A stretch of DNA of 64,000 nt from Paraburkholderia sp. PGU19 (GCF_013426915.1 NZ_AP023181.1:496001-560000), one strand, 5' to 3'; counted from the stretch's first letter, positions 54,794 to 63,786 are shown. Notes: generated from the letters alone by a model not told the origin. A program made the numbers and translations.

Positions 54794-55435
54794 TCACCCC
54801 GTGCGCCGATGCTCCACCGCAAACTTGATCAGCTCGGCCTGCCCTTCGATCTCGAGCTTGCGCTTCAGATTCAACCGATGCGTTTCGACGGTGCGCACTG
54901 AAAGACCATTGCGTTGCGCGATCTGCTTGCTCGACAGCCCTTCGGCGAGTTGATCGAGAATATCGCGCTCGCGTGGCGTCAGACGTTCGATCGGATTGCG
55001 CATCGCCGACGCATGAATCAGCCGCGCGCTGAGCCCTTCGCTGAAATAAGTCTTGCCGTCGAGCACGGCGCCGATCGCGCGGATGATCTCCGCGCCCGGC
55101 GAATCCTTCAACACGTAACCGCTCGCGCCCGCGCGGACCGCCTGGGTCACGTATTCGACGTTGTCGTGCATCGACAGCATCAGCACGCGGATGCCCGGAA
55201 AGCGCTCATGAAACAGCGCGGCGAGCGCAATGCCGTTCATCCCTCGCATGCCCACGTCCATCAGCACGAGATCCGGCTCGTGCGCGGCCGCGAGCGCCAG
55301 CGCTTCGTCGGCGTTACCCGCTTCGCCGACCACGGCGAACCCCGGCACGGTATCGAGCCGCGCGCGCAAGCCATCGCGCACGAGGGGATGATCGTCGACG
55401 AGGATAAGGCGCGCCGCGCCCGCTGGACTGTTCAT
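54794..55435 (-). CDS. NarL/LuxR-type response regulator
   Basis: A 213-aa regulator. Receiver domain with acidic pair DDHPLVRDG and phospho-acceptor in LVLMDVGM; C-terminal LuxR-type helix-turn-helix (LTPRERDILDQLAEGLSSKQIA). Its ATG overlaps the stop of the kinase gene (ATGA), so they form a two-component pair. Expected targets are the divergent transporter gene and the TACGTA cluster. Confidence 0.93.
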   Translation of the reverse strand: MNSPAGAARLILVDDHPLVRDGLRARLDTVPGFAVVGEAGNADEALALAAAHEPDLVLMDVGMRGMNGIALAALFHERFPGIRVLMLSMHDNVEYVTQAVRAGASGYVLKDSPGAEIIRAIGAVLDGKTYFSEGLSARLIHASAMRNPIERLTPRERDILDQLAEGLSSKQIAQRNGLSVRTVETHRLNLKRKLEIEGQAELIKFAVEHRRTG

Positions 55436-56847
55436 GAAGGGTCTGCCTGCATTTCGATGTGAAGCGCTTCCTGCGCGAAAAGCGGCGCAGTCGCCGTGAC
55501 GAGGGTATGGCCCGGCCGCGACACGAACTGCAACTCGCCGTTCAGCGCCTCCAGCCGCTCGCGCATGTTGCGCAAGCCGACGCCCGCGCTTGGGTCAGCC
55601 TGCACCCGTTCGACATCGAAGCCGCGGCCGTCGTCGCTGATCGACAGCGTGACGCGGCGCGCAGACACTTCCAGCGAGACGGCGGCCTGCGTCGCCTGCG
55701 CGTGCCGGAAGATGTTCGTCAACGCTTCCTGCGCGATGCGGAACAGCGCCGTCTTGACGGTGTCGGGCAGTTGCGCGGCATGATCGTGAACGATCTGCGT
55801 GAAGCCGATCGACAGATGGCTTTGCGTGCTCAGTTCGCGCGTCAGCTGTTCGAGTGCGGCGGCTAGGCCAAGATCGTCGAGCATCGAAGGACGCAGTGCA
55901 TGCGAGATCCGCCGCACCTCGCGCAGCGCGTCGCCGAGCCGCCCGATCCCCGTGGACAGCGCCGCTTCCGCCGGCTGCACGCGCGGCTCGCTCAGTTCGA
56001 AGCGCGCCAGCGCCGACTCCAGCAGCAGCTTGACGGACACGAGCATCTGGCTGATGCCGTCATGCAGTTCGCGCGACAGCCGCGCCCGTTCGTTTTCCTG
56101 CGATTCGACCACCTGCTGTGCGAGGCGCTTGAGCTTCGCGTCGGCGCTGCGGTATTCGCTGACGTTCAGCACCAGCGCGCACACGGCGATCACGCACAAC
56201 CCCGCGAGCGCGATCGCGCCGATCCATAGCATGGTGTGCTCGATGTCGGAGGATGCACGCTGGTCGATGCGCGCGAGTGTGGTGTCGACGTCGTCGAGAT
56301 AGATGCCCGTGCCGAGCATCCAGCCCCAGCGCGGCAGCGGCACGACATAGCCGAGCTTCGGCGCGAGCTTGCCCGTCGACGGACGATGCCACACATAGCG
56401 CACGTAGCCACCGCCCTCGGCGGCCGCCGCGATGAGTTGCTGGATGGTCAGCGAGCCTGCGGGATCGCGCAAGGTCCACAGGTCGCGCCCGACGAGATCC
56501 GGCTCGCGCGGATGCATCAGCGAGCGGCCGTGCATGTCGTAGACGAAGAAGTAGCCGTCCTGCCCGAAGTCCATTTTTTCGAGCATCGCGAGCGCGCGGT
56601 TGCGCAGGATCGCGTCGTCGCGTGCGTTGACGCCCGCTTCGTCGTAGAGCGGCTTGATCGCGCTGGTGGCGAGATCGACGTAGTGGCGCAGCTCGATTTC
56701 CTTGCTCGCCATGTAGGCCGATTGCGTCGTGTCGTGCTGCGCGATCGCGAGCGCGGTGGCCTGATGGCGCACGCCGAGCGCAATGCCCGCGATCGCGGCC
56801 AGAAACGGCACGAGGGCGAGCAGAAAGATCTTTGCCTTGAGTTTCAT
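55432..56847 (-). CDS. Cache-domain sensor histidine kinase
   Basis: A 471-aa kinase. Two membrane helices (about 5-27 and 208-230) flank a periplasmic single-Cache domain (MDFGQDGYFFVYDMHG, GWMLGTGIYLDDVD); the cytosolic HisKA_3 segment has the phospho-histidine in SRELHDGISQML, followed by an HATPase domain ending VGLRNMRERLEAL. Cache domains bind small carboxylates or amino acids; given the CstA-type transporter next door, pyruvate or a similar acid is a reasonable guess. Confidence 0.92.
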   Translation of the reverse strand: MKLKAKIFLLALVPFLAAIAGIALGVRHQATALAIAQHDTTQSAYMASKEIELRHYVDLATSAIKPLYDEAGVNARDDAILRNRALAMLEKMDFGQDGYFFVYDMHGRSLMHPREPDLVGRDLWTLRDPAGSLTIQQLIAAAAEGGGYVRYVWHRPSTGKLAPKLGYVVPLPRWGWMLGTGIYLDDVDTTLARIDQRASSDIEHTMLWIGAIALAGLCVIAVCALVLNVSEYRSADAKLKRLAQQVVESQENERARLSRELHDGISQMLVSVKLLLESALARFELSEPRVQPAEAALSTGIGRLGDALREVRRISHALRPSMLDDLGLAAALEQLTRELSTQSHLSIGFTQIVHDHAAQLPDTVKTALFRIAQEALTNIFRHAQATQAAVSLEVSARRVTLSISDDGRGFDVERVQADPSAGVGLRNMRERLEALNGELQFVSRPGHTLVTATAPLFAQEALHIEMQADPS

Positions 56848-56871
56848 CTGCGGAAAACCGGTCGGACTGCC

Positions 56872-56900
56872 TACGTAATTCTACGTAGCGCGCTTACGTA
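56872..56900. promoter_or_regulatory. Triple TACGTA operator-like array
   Basis: TACGTA occurs at 56872-56877, 56882-56887 and 56895-56900, spaced 10 and 13 bases, two of them as CTACGTAG-like palindromes. The array lies between the divergent kinase gene and the transporter gene, where a NarL-type response regulator should bind. In a GC-rich genome three copies in 29 bases are unlikely by chance. Confidence 0.6.
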
Positions 56901-57051
56901 GTTGTGCGCTTGTGGCGCACACGACGAAGACGAATACTACACGCCCAAAGCATGGCACATCTTCGACCATGCGCGGCGCGACCTCTGGCGCGTCGCAGAG
57001 GTCTCGCCAGCAGGCGCTGACGGGCATGCAAACAAAATTATGGAGACTCCC

Positions 57052-59130
57052 ATGAACCGGGCATCCAGTTTACTGATCTGGACAGCGGTCGCGCTTCTCG
57101 GCGCATTCGCGTTCGGCACCATCGCGCTTGCGCACGGCGAGAAGGTCAGCGCCCTCTGGGTTGTGATCGCCGCCGTCTGCGTCTATCTGATCGCTTATCG
57201 CTTCTACAGCCGCTTTATCGCGAACCACGTCTTGCAACTCGACGGCCAGCGCATGACGCCCGCCGTGCGGCACAACGACGGTCTCGACTACGTGCCGACC
57301 AACAAGTACGTGTTGTTCGGCCATCACTTCGCGGCGATCGCGGGCGCGGGCCCATTGGTCGGCCCGGTGCTCGCCGCGCAGATGGGCTACGTGCCCGGCA
57401 TGCTGTGGATTCTCGCGGGCGTCGTGTTTGCCGGCGCCGTGCAGGACTTCATCGTGCTGTTCATCTCGACGCGCCGCGACGGACGTTCGCTCGGCGATCT
57501 CGTCAAGATGGAGCTTGGCACCGTGCCCGGCGTGATCGCGCTGTTCGGCGCGTTCCTCATCATGGTGATCATCCTTGCCGTGCTCGCGCTGATCGTCGTG
57601 AAGGCGCTGACCAATTCGCCGTGGGGCACGTTCACGGTCGCTGCGACCATCCCCATCGCGCTGTTCATGGGCGTGTACACGCGCTTCATCCGGCCGGGCC
57701 GCATTGGCGAAGTATCGGTGATCGGCTTCGTGCTGCTGATGGCATCGATCGTGTTTGGTCAGAGCGTGCACGACAATCCCGCGCTCGCCGCGTGGTTCAC
57801 GTTCAGCGGCACGCAGCTCACCTGGATTCTGATCGGCTACGGTTTTGTGGCTTCGGTGCTGCCTGTGTGGCTGCTGCTTGCGCCGCGCGACTATCTGTCG
57901 ACGTTCCTGAAGATCGGCACGATTCTCGGTCTCGCGATCGGCATTCTCGTCGTTGCGCCGGAACTCAAGATGCCCGCGCTGACGAAGTTCGTCGACGGTA
58001 CGGGGCCTGTGTGGTCGGGCAATCTGTTCCCGTTCCTGTTCATCACGATCGCTTGCGGCGCAGTGTCGGGCTTCCACGCGCTGATCTCGTCGGGCACGAC
58101 GCCGAAGCTGCTCGACAATGAAAAGAATGCGCGCTTCATCGGTTATGGCGCGATGCTGATGGAATCGTTTGTCGCGATCATGGCGCTGGTGGCGGCAGCC
58201 GTGATCGAGCCGGGCATCTACTTCGCGATGAATGCGCCCGCAGCCGTGCTCGGCACGACGCCCGACGCGGTTGCGCAGACGGTATCGCAATGGGGCTTCA
58301 TGCTGACGCCAGAAATGCTGACGCAAACAGCGCAGGCAGTTGGCGAGACGACGATCGTCGCGCGTGCAGGCGGCGCGCCGACACTGGCCGTGGGCATGGC
58401 GCAGATTCTCCATCAGGTGATTGGTGGCCAGGCGATGATGGCGTTCTGGTATCACTTCGCGATTCTGTTCGAAGCGCTCTTCATCCTGACGGCCGTCGAT
58501 GCGGGCACGCGTGCGGGCCGCTTCATGCTGCAGGATCTGCTGGGCACGTTCCACCCTGCCCTCAAGCGTACGGAATCGCTGCCGGCGAACCTGATCGCTA
58601 CTGCGCTGTGCGTTGCGGCGTGGGGTTACTTTCTGTATCAGGGCGTGGTCGATCCGCTTGGCGGCATCAATACGCTGTGGCCGCTGTTCGGCATTTCGAA
58701 CCAGATGCTGGCGGGGATTGCGCTGGTGCTCGGCACGGTGGTGCTGTTCAAGATGAAGCGCGAACGTTTTGCGTGGGTGACGCTTGTGCCGACCGTCTGG
58801 CTGCTGGTCTGTACGATGACGGCTGGCTGGCAGAAGATTTTCGACGCAAATCCGAAGGTTGGGTTTCTGGCGCATGCTGCGAAGCTCGGTGCATCTGCCG
58901 ATGCTGGCAAGATCGTCGCGCCGGCAAAGTCGATCGAGCAGATGCATCGGATCATGTTCAATGACTATGTTGATGCTGCGCTGGCTGGGTTGTTCATTTT
59001 TGTGGTCGTTAGTGTGGTGTTTTATGGCGTGCTTGCGGTGGTTCGTGCGCGACGCGCGGATCGGCCGACTGTGCGGGAGACGCCGTTTGAGATTCTGCCT
59101 GCCGGGCAGCGTGCAAGCGGTACGCAATAA
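57052..59130 (+). CDS. CstA-family pyruvate/peptide transporter
   Basis: A 692-aa carbon-starvation CstA protein with about 16 spans: IAAVCVYLIAYRFYSRF, GHHFAAIAGAGPLVGPVLAAQMGY, HALISSGTTPK and a conserved C-terminal VDAGTRAGRFMLQDLLG. Family members (CstA, BtsT) take up pyruvate or peptides. ATG 57052 is preceded by GGAG; longer upstream codons are not family sequence. It is probably induced by the divergent two-component system and followed after 12 bases by YbdD. Confidence 0.92.
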   Translation: MNRASSLLIWTAVALLGAFAFGTIALAHGEKVSALWVVIAAVCVYLIAYRFYSRFIANHVLQLDGQRMTPAVRHNDGLDYVPTNKYVLFGHHFAAIAGAGPLVGPVLAAQMGYVPGMLWILAGVVFAGAVQDFIVLFISTRRDGRSLGDLVKMELGTVPGVIALFGAFLIMVIILAVLALIVVKALTNSPWGTFTVAATIPIALFMGVYTRFIRPGRIGEVSVIGFVLLMASIVFGQSVHDNPALAAWFTFSGTQLTWILIGYGFVASVLPVWLLLAPRDYLSTFLKIGTILGLAIGILVVAPELKMPALTKFVDGTGPVWSGNLFPFLFITIACGAVSGFHALISSGTTPKLLDNEKNARFIGYGAMLMESFVAIMALVAAAVIEPGIYFAMNAPAAVLGTTPDAVAQTVSQWGFMLTPEMLTQTAQAVGETTIVARAGGAPTLAVGMAQILHQVIGGQAMMAFWYHFAILFEALFILTAVDAGTRAGRFMLQDLLGTFHPALKRTESLPANLIATALCVAAWGYFLYQGVVDPLGGINTLWPLFGISNQMLAGIALVLGTVVLFKMKRERFAWVTLVPTVWLLVCTMTAGWQKIFDANPKVGFLAHAAKLGASADAGKIVAPAKSIEQMHRIMFNDYVDAALAGLFIFVVVSVVFYGVLAVVRARRADRPTVRETPFEILPAGQRASGTQ

Positions 59131-59142
59131 AGGGAGCGCGCC

Positions 59143-59349
59143 ATGTTCTCTGGACTTCGGGATGATGTGGTCAACGCCGGGCGATATCTCGGACAGGCCA
59201 TGAGGTTGATGGTCGGGGTGCCCGATTATGCGACTTATGTCGCGCATATGGGTGCTACGCATCCGGATCGCCCTGTTATGAGCTATGAGGAGTTTTTTCG
59301 GGAGCGGCAGGCGGCTAGATATGCTGGTGGCGCTGGGAAGTGTTGTTGA
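59143..59349 (+). CDS. YbdD/YjiX-family small protein
   Basis: A 68-aa protein of the YbdD/YjiX family: [34 protein letters not shown], the pattern of small CstA/BtsT partners. GGGAG precedes the ATG. It is encoded directly after the transporter, as in E. coli, and is needed for full transport by those systems. Confidence 0.9.
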   Translation: MFSGLRDDVVNAGRYLGQAMRLMVGVPDYATYVAHMGATHPDRPVMSYEEFFRERQAARYAGGAGKCC

Positions 59350-59568
59350 GTCGGTTGGTTTTTTTTGTCTGCGACGCTGGTGGGATGCGGGCTGTTGCGC
59401 TGGCAGTTGTGTAGCGCCTTCGCGACGCGGGCAGTTTGGTTGTTCTGGCCTTTGCGCTGGCAGCCGCGTTTTGTCTTCGTGGCGCGGCTGGTTTGGTTTT
59501 TTTGGGGCTTTCGCTGGCATCCGCGATTTGCCTTCGTGCTTCACGCGTCGCCCCTGTGCGGGGCGGCA

Positions 59569-59602
59569 CCTACTTTTCTTTGCCGCCGCAAAGAAAAGTA
59601 GG
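59569..59602. terminator. 15-bp hairpin in left arm of repeat element
   Basis: CCTACTTTTCTTTGC and its exact complement GCAAAGAAAAGTAGG flank the loop CGCC. An identical stem recurs at 60082-60115. It would end transcription of the cstA-ybdD unit, about 220 bases after its stop. Confidence 0.5.
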
Positions 59603-59772
59603 CAAAAGAAAGCGGCTAACACCGCCAGTTCTTGTGTTTGCCTGAGGGCCCCCAACCGGTCTTACGCTTCACACGGCAATCACGTGACCCATGTTCGTTG
59701 CCAGCGCTCTTACGGTACGCCTCACCCGCTTCACGCACCCGCGCTGCATCATGCCGTGCCGGATATTCCTCT

Positions 59773-59911
59773 GCCGCCCAGGTGGCAAACTGTGTGTAGG
59801 CCGTAGAGACACACATGCTTCACTCCGGACCGATAGCGCACGCGTTCCACCCTGTAAGAACGCTACCCTGTACGACGCGACAACCTACACACAGTTTGCC
59901 ACCTGGGCGGC
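59773..59911. repeat. Central 28-bp perfect inverted repeat
   Basis: Bases 59773-59800 (GCCGCCCAGGTGG at its left end) are the exact reverse complement of 59884-59911. The 83-base loop shows no gene. A transcript through it would form a very stable stem. Confidence 0.85.
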
Positions 59912-60081
59912 ACATACCATTCGCTGCCGCTAGCCCGAATACGGGTATTCGAAGCGGGTGAGGCGTTCATTCGAAGTGTGGGCAACGAGCACCGACCAGG
60001 GCACTGTCATGTGAAGCGTGGGGACGTTGGGGGCCCGTGGATAGGAACACAGGCTGGCGGTGTGAGCCGCTTTCTTTTGCC

Positions 60082-60115
60082 CCTACTTTTCTTTGCGGCG
60101 GCAAAGAAAAGTAGG
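60082..60115. terminator. 15-bp hairpin in right arm of repeat element
   Basis: Same stem as the left copy with loop GGCG. On the minus strand it lies downstream of the LysR gene ending at 60282 and could terminate it. Confidence 0.45.
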
Positions 60116-60219
60116 TGCCGCCCCGCACAGGGGCGACGCGTGAACGGCAAACACCATAACGCGGATGCCGGCGCAAACACGAGCAAACCAAACCGGCCGC
60201 GCCGCGAAGGCGCAAAAGC

Positions 60220-60254
60220 AAAAAGCAAAAAGCAAAAAGCAAAAAGCAAAAAGC
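60220..60254. repeat. Tandem heptamer array (AAAAAGC)5
   Basis: Five perfect copies of AAAAAGC, preceded by a six-base partial copy, lie 27 bases beyond the LysR stop at 60282. Such arrays change length by slippage. Confidence 0.95.
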
Positions 60255-60281
60255 CCCTCCAGCGTCGCAGACAAAAACCCT

Positions 60282-61268
60282 TCAACCCACCACCTTCGCA
60301 CTCCGCCCGCGCCGCGCCGTCCCCGACGACAACCCCTTGACCAGTTCCACATACTCCTGCTCAAGAAACCCCTCCGCATGCTCAAGCAAAAACCGCCTGA
60401 ACATGACACAAGTCGGCGACAACTGCTTAGAAGCGAGATGCACGATCTGCCACGTGCGCTCCACAGGCGTCCCATTCACATCAAGCAACGCAATCTCCCC
60501 CGTCCGCAATTCGAGCCCAAGCGTATGCAACGAAATAAGGCTCACCCCCATCCCGGCCATCACAGCCTGCTTGATCGTCTCATTGCTCCCAAGCGTCACA
60601 CACCGCGAAGGTGTGAAAAGATGCTGCCGAAACGTATGCTCGGCCACAGACCGCGTCCCCGACCCAGGCTCACGCAACAGAAACGTATCCCCCGCCAGCT
60701 CCTGCAGATCAAAACGCCGCGCATCGCGTAAAGGATGCGTAACCGGCGCAATGATCACATGCGGATGATAAGCAAGCGGCTCAGCCGTCGTGCCCAATTC
60801 AGGCGGCGGCCTACCCATAATCGCAAGGTCCGTTGCATTGTCCTGCAAGAGCCGCAACAACGTCTCGCGATTGCCAACAGAAAAGTGCACATCCACCTTT
60901 GGATACTGCTTCGAATACTGCGCAAGCAACTTCGGCGCGAAGTAAGTCGCCGAACTCACGATGCTCACCGCAATCGACCCGCTATCGGCCTGCGCGAGCG
61001 AAATCATCGTGTCCTCAGCATCCTTGATCTCGCCGAGAATACGGCTCGCGTGATGCGACAGACGCTCGCCCGCTTCCGTCAGACTGAGGCGCCGCGCAAT
61101 CCGCTCGAACAGCGGCATGCCGATCGCTTCCTCCAGCTGGCGAATCTGCATCGACACGGCCGGCTGCGTCAGATGCAGTTCTTCCGCCGCGCGCGCGAAA
61201 CTCGGCAAACGGCTCGCGATCACGAAGATCTGCAGTTGCCTGAGCGTCAGCGAGCGGATCAGGTTCAT
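60282..61268 (-). CDS. CbbR-like LysR-family regulator
   Basis: A 328-aa LysR protein beginning MNLIRSLTLRQLQIFVIAS with the CbbR-like helix-turn-helix SFARAAEELHLTQPAVSMQIRQLEE and a ligand domain with LLREPGSGTRS. CbbR proteins sense metabolic state and activate Calvin-cycle or C1 genes. As the last gene of the methanol dehydrogenase locus it is a candidate regulator of methanol or formate oxidation. Upstream codons to 61427 are not family sequence. Confidence 0.87.
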   Translation of the reverse strand: MNLIRSLTLRQLQIFVIASRLPSFARAAEELHLTQPAVSMQIRQLEEAIGMPLFERIARRLSLTEAGERLSHHASRILGEIKDAEDTMISLAQADSGSIAVSIVSSATYFAPKLLAQYSKQYPKVDVHFSVGNRETLLRLLQDNATDLAIMGRPPPELGTTAEPLAYHPHVIIAPVTHPLRDARRFDLQELAGDTFLLREPGSGTRSVAEHTFRQHLFTPSRCVTLGSNETIKQAVMAGMGVSLISLHTLGLELRTGEIALLDVNGTPVERTWQIVHLASKQLSPTCVMFRRFLLEHAEGFLEQEYVELVKGLSSGTARRGRSAKVVG

Positions 61269-61335
61269 GTGGCAATTTCCATGGGCGTGGCAATGGGCGG
61301 CAGGCGCGCGCCGCCACGCAGCGACATCGCACGGT

Positions 61336-62151
61336 TCAGCGGCTCGCGCGCGGCCCGGCAGGTGGCGCCGCCGGTGACGTCGGCGTGCCGTGCGCAGGCG
61401 GCGACAGCTTGCGCAGCGAACCCTCATAGATCAACGACTCCGTCTTCAACGGATGCGCGAAATCGTCGTTGTCGCCGGGTACATCAGTACGCAGCAACGA
61501 CACGCCGCCAGGCACGCCGTCGGCGAGCACGAACGTGTAGCGCTTGCTCGTGAACTTCGGAAAGCGCTGCGCGTTTGGATCGTGCAGATACGGCTGGATC
61601 ACGATCTTGCGCGCCTTCACGGGCTTGCCGTCGACCTGTATCGTCGCGTCCGTGATAGCCGGCGACGCCGCGAGCGCAAGCCGCACGCGCTGCTGGAAAT
61701 AACGCCGCTGGCCGCCCGTCGCCTGCTCCATCCCGGCGATATCGCGCTCGAGAAAATACAGGATCACAGGGTTGCACGGCAGATTGTCCGGCAACTGCAC
61801 CTTGCCGCTCGCATCGCTGACGATGGCGTCGCTATTCGCGTTGCCCGCGCTCGCAACAAGTACGCGGACCCTATCCGTCTGCTTGTCGGGCGGCGCGGAA
61901 ACGACGAGCGAATAGTCGAGCTCTGTCTGCGACGCGACGCCCTGCAAATGCGGCGTGAGAAACAGCAACTTCTCGGCGGGTGCAATGGGCGCCGCGGGTG
62001 ACGTCGTGCCGCTGGCTCCGCTGGCTGCATCGGCTGCGCGCGCCGCGTGCGGCGAGATCGTCGACAACACGAGCGCCGCCATCGCGGCCGCGCCACGCAT
62101 CGCAAACGCACGCGTGCCAACACGTGCGTTCGCGGCCATTGCGCCCGTCAT
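61336..62151 (-). CDS. Exported protein of unknown function in the xox locus
   Basis: A 271-aa protein with an N-terminal signal peptide (cut after about ARAAD) and a beta-rich body (LLFLTPHLQGVASQTELDYSLVVSA, VQLPDNLPCNPVILYFLERD, FTSKRYTFVLADGVPGG) and a proline/alanine-rich tail. No domain recognised. Its ATG overlaps the xoxJ stop (ATGA), so it is coupled to the methanol dehydrogenase accessory genes and probably acts in the periplasm with them. Confidence 0.72.
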   Translation of the reverse strand: MTGAMAANARVGTRAFAMRGAAAMAALVLSTISPHAARAADAASGASGTTSPAAPIAPAEKLLFLTPHLQGVASQTELDYSLVVSAPPDKQTDRVRVLVASAGNANSDAIVSDASGKVQLPDNLPCNPVILYFLERDIAGMEQATGGQRRYFQQRVRLALAASPAITDATIQVDGKPVKARKIVIQPYLHDPNAQRFPKFTSKRYTFVLADGVPGGVSLLRTDVPGDNDDFAHPLKTESLIYEGSLRKLSPPAHGTPTSPAAPPAGPRASR

Positions 62152-63062
62152 TTCGGCGCATCCGATGCAACGGGCGCACTCGCCAGCGGCAAGAGCGGCA
62201 CTTCATAACTGACGAGAATCTTGTCGATCGTGTCCTGATGGGTGGCGATCCATCGGTCGACCTTGTCGTGCCACGCCTTCTCGCCGTAACGCACGCCCAT
62301 CGAGATTTCATAATCGAAACGGATGCCCGGCTGCGGCGGGAACGGCACGAGCTTCACGCGATCGCTCGCCTGCTTCGCGAAGTAGCCCGCAATCGGTCCC
62401 CAGACGAACACGACGTCGACATTGCCCTGCGCCAGATCATGCTGGATCATCTCGCCCGGAAACGCGTTCGGGTCGCCGCTTTGCGCGCGATATGAAACGG
62501 CCTGGTCGATCAGGTTGTTATTGAGCAGCCAGTCGACAGCGGGCGTCTGCGAGAAAATGCCGAGCTTCAGCTTTTTCAGTTGATCGGGCGGCAGCTTCAG
62601 GAGATCGGCGGGTGCATTGATGTTCGCGAACTCGGGGCGCTTGGGGAACACCATTGCATAAGTAGAATGCAGCCACGGCCGCGTGGTCGACGTCATGTCG
62701 TAACCATGCGGCACGCCGATGATCAGATCGCATTTGAACTGGTCGCTGTTGTCCACCTTGTCGCGCAACGTATGGCGCACGAAGCCCATGCGCTGCGGGA
62801 AATACGTGTATTCGAGCTTGTAGCCGAAATCTTTGGCCATCGCGGCGGCGATCTTGTTCTCGAAACCTTCGCCCTTGTCGTTCGACAGCGGCATGTTGTT
62901 CGGATCGGCGCACACGCGCAGAACGTTGTCCGCGCCGTCGTTGTTCGGCAGATTCGGCGCGGGCGCGCCTTGCGCGTGGGCGGATGGCGCACCGGTGCAG
63001 GCCCAGCACAGCGCCAGCATCGCACAGACGGCATGGACGGCGGAACTTCTGCGATCGGTCAT
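62148..63062 (-). CDS. xoxJ: Quinoprotein-dehydrogenase-associated periplasmic binding protein (XoxJ/MoxJ)
   Basis: A 304-aa protein with signal peptide (cut after about HAQ) and a family 3 solute-binding fold: VLRVCADPNNMPLSNDKGEGFENKIA, YFPQRMGFVRHTL, CDLIIGVPHGYDM. This matches the MoxJ/XoxJ family, thought to help activate or mature methanol dehydrogenase. GGGAG precedes ATG 63062. It follows xoxG by 90 bases, a gap with a 17-base palindrome. Confidence 0.88.
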   Translation of the reverse strand: MTDRRSSAVHAVCAMLALCWACTGAPSAHAQGAPAPNLPNNDGADNVLRVCADPNNMPLSNDKGEGFENKIAAAMAKDFGYKLEYTYFPQRMGFVRHTLRDKVDNSDQFKCDLIIGVPHGYDMTSTTRPWLHSTYAMVFPKRPEFANINAPADLLKLPPDQLKKLKLGIFSQTPAVDWLLNNNLIDQAVSYRAQSGDPNAFPGEMIQHDLAQGNVDVVFVWGPIAGYFAKQASDRVKLVPFPPQPGIRFDYEISMGVRYGEKAWHDKVDRWIATHQDTIDKILVSYEVPLLPLASAPVASDAPK

Positions 63063-63103
63063 GGAGGTCTCCCGGGTTGGCGTCATATGACCGGCGGCGC
63101 GAT

Positions 63104-63120
63104 GCGATGCATTGCATCGC
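63104..63120. repeat. 17-base palindrome between xoxG and xoxJ
   Basis: GCGATGCA and TGCATCGC flank a central T, an exact odd palindrome within the 90-base gap. It could be an operator or an mRNA hairpin that sets xoxJ levels. Confidence 0.5.
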
Positions 63121-63152
63121 GGCACGTCCCGCTCAATCGCACGACTTTATCT

Positions 63153-63593
63153 TCACTTCGCATCGATCGCCTGCAGATCGCCCGGCTTGATCGTGCCGTC
63201 GGAGCGGCCTTTCAGGTAGGCGAAGAGGTTCTCCCAGTTCTTCTGCATCATCTGGCTCGAACTGAAATCGGGCATGCCTTTGTCGACACGTCCGCCGAAC
63301 ACCGTGCGATGAAACTCGTTCTTGTCGAGCGTCTTGAATGCATCGATCAGCGACGGACCGACGAGGCCTTCCTGCTTCGCGCCGTGGCAGCGTTCGCAGG
63401 CGAGCGCGCGCCAGGTTTTCCATCCCATCAGCGTATCGCTGTCGACCTTGTTGCCGTCGACCACTTTGTAAGCAACCTTCTGGGCCTGGGGGGGCGCGTC
63501 CGACGACTGTCCCCAGCTATTGGTCATGACAACAGGTAAAGCGCTCAACGCCAGTAACGCACCTGCAAGCGACAGCACAACACGGCCTTTCAT
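63153..63593 (-). CDS. xoxG: Cytochrome c electron acceptor of methanol dehydrogenase
   Basis: A 146-aa periplasmic cytochrome with signal peptide (cut after about SWG) and one haem site, CERCH at 66-70 in WRALACERCHGAKQEG; a methionine ligand is likely in GRVDKGMPDF. Position between xoxF and xoxJ identifies it as the XoxG-type electron acceptor. 193 bases separate it from the xoxF stop. Confidence 0.88.
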   Translation of the reverse strand: MKGRVVLSLAGALLALSALPVVMTNSWGQSSDAPPQAQKVAYKVVDGNKVDSDTLMGWKTWRALACERCHGAKQEGLVGPSLIDAFKTLDKNEFHRTVFGGRVDKGMPDFSSSQMMQKNWENLFAYLKGRSDGTIKPGDLQAIDAK

Positions 63594-63786
63594 GCGTTCG
63601 TCTCCCTATCGTTTCGATTGAAGCTGCTTTTCCGGCACAACCGGCAAGCTACGCGGCGCATCGCTCCTGCAACACGCCGCGCTCACCACTTCGGTTCGGA
63701 GCCGAAGACCGCGTACGGGCGTCTCCGGCTACGTCACTGCTGCTGCGAAACTGCTACTGCAAGACTGCTGCAGCGCTTCAGGCGGA

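Larger units (their letters stand above)
59540..60144. repeat. Nested inverted-repeat element of about 605 bases
   Basis: The outer arms match perfectly over 63 bases (59540-59602 against 60082-60144) and imperfectly further inward. Each arm itself contains a 15-bp hairpin (59569-59602 and 60082-60115, loops CGCC and GGCG). The centre holds another perfect 28-bp inverted repeat (59773-59800 with 59884-59911, 83-base loop). No transposase or other long frame lies inside. It may be a MITE-like or REP-like element, or a double terminator; I recall similar arm sequence as frequent in Paraburkholderia but cannot check. Confidence 0.8.
59350..60281. other. Long non-coding region with nested repeats
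   Basis: No gene is supported in this 932-base stretch. It contains the inverted-repeat element 59540-60144, T-rich GCGCTGGCA-type direct repeats near 59397-59520 with partial mirror copies after 60144, and a heptamer tandem array at 60220-60254. Confidence 0.75.

Noticed and set aside
57070..59655. Very long open frame (861 codons) on the strand opposite cstA
   Set aside because: It is rich in Arg/His/Gln/Asp as expected for the mirror of a GC-rich membrane gene, has no domain, and the plus strand codes clearly for CstA.
59540..60144. Insertion sequence
   Set aside because: No transposase frame and no recognised IS ends; best left as a nested inverted repeat.
60220..60254. CRISPR-like array
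   Set aside because: Seven-base units with no spacers.
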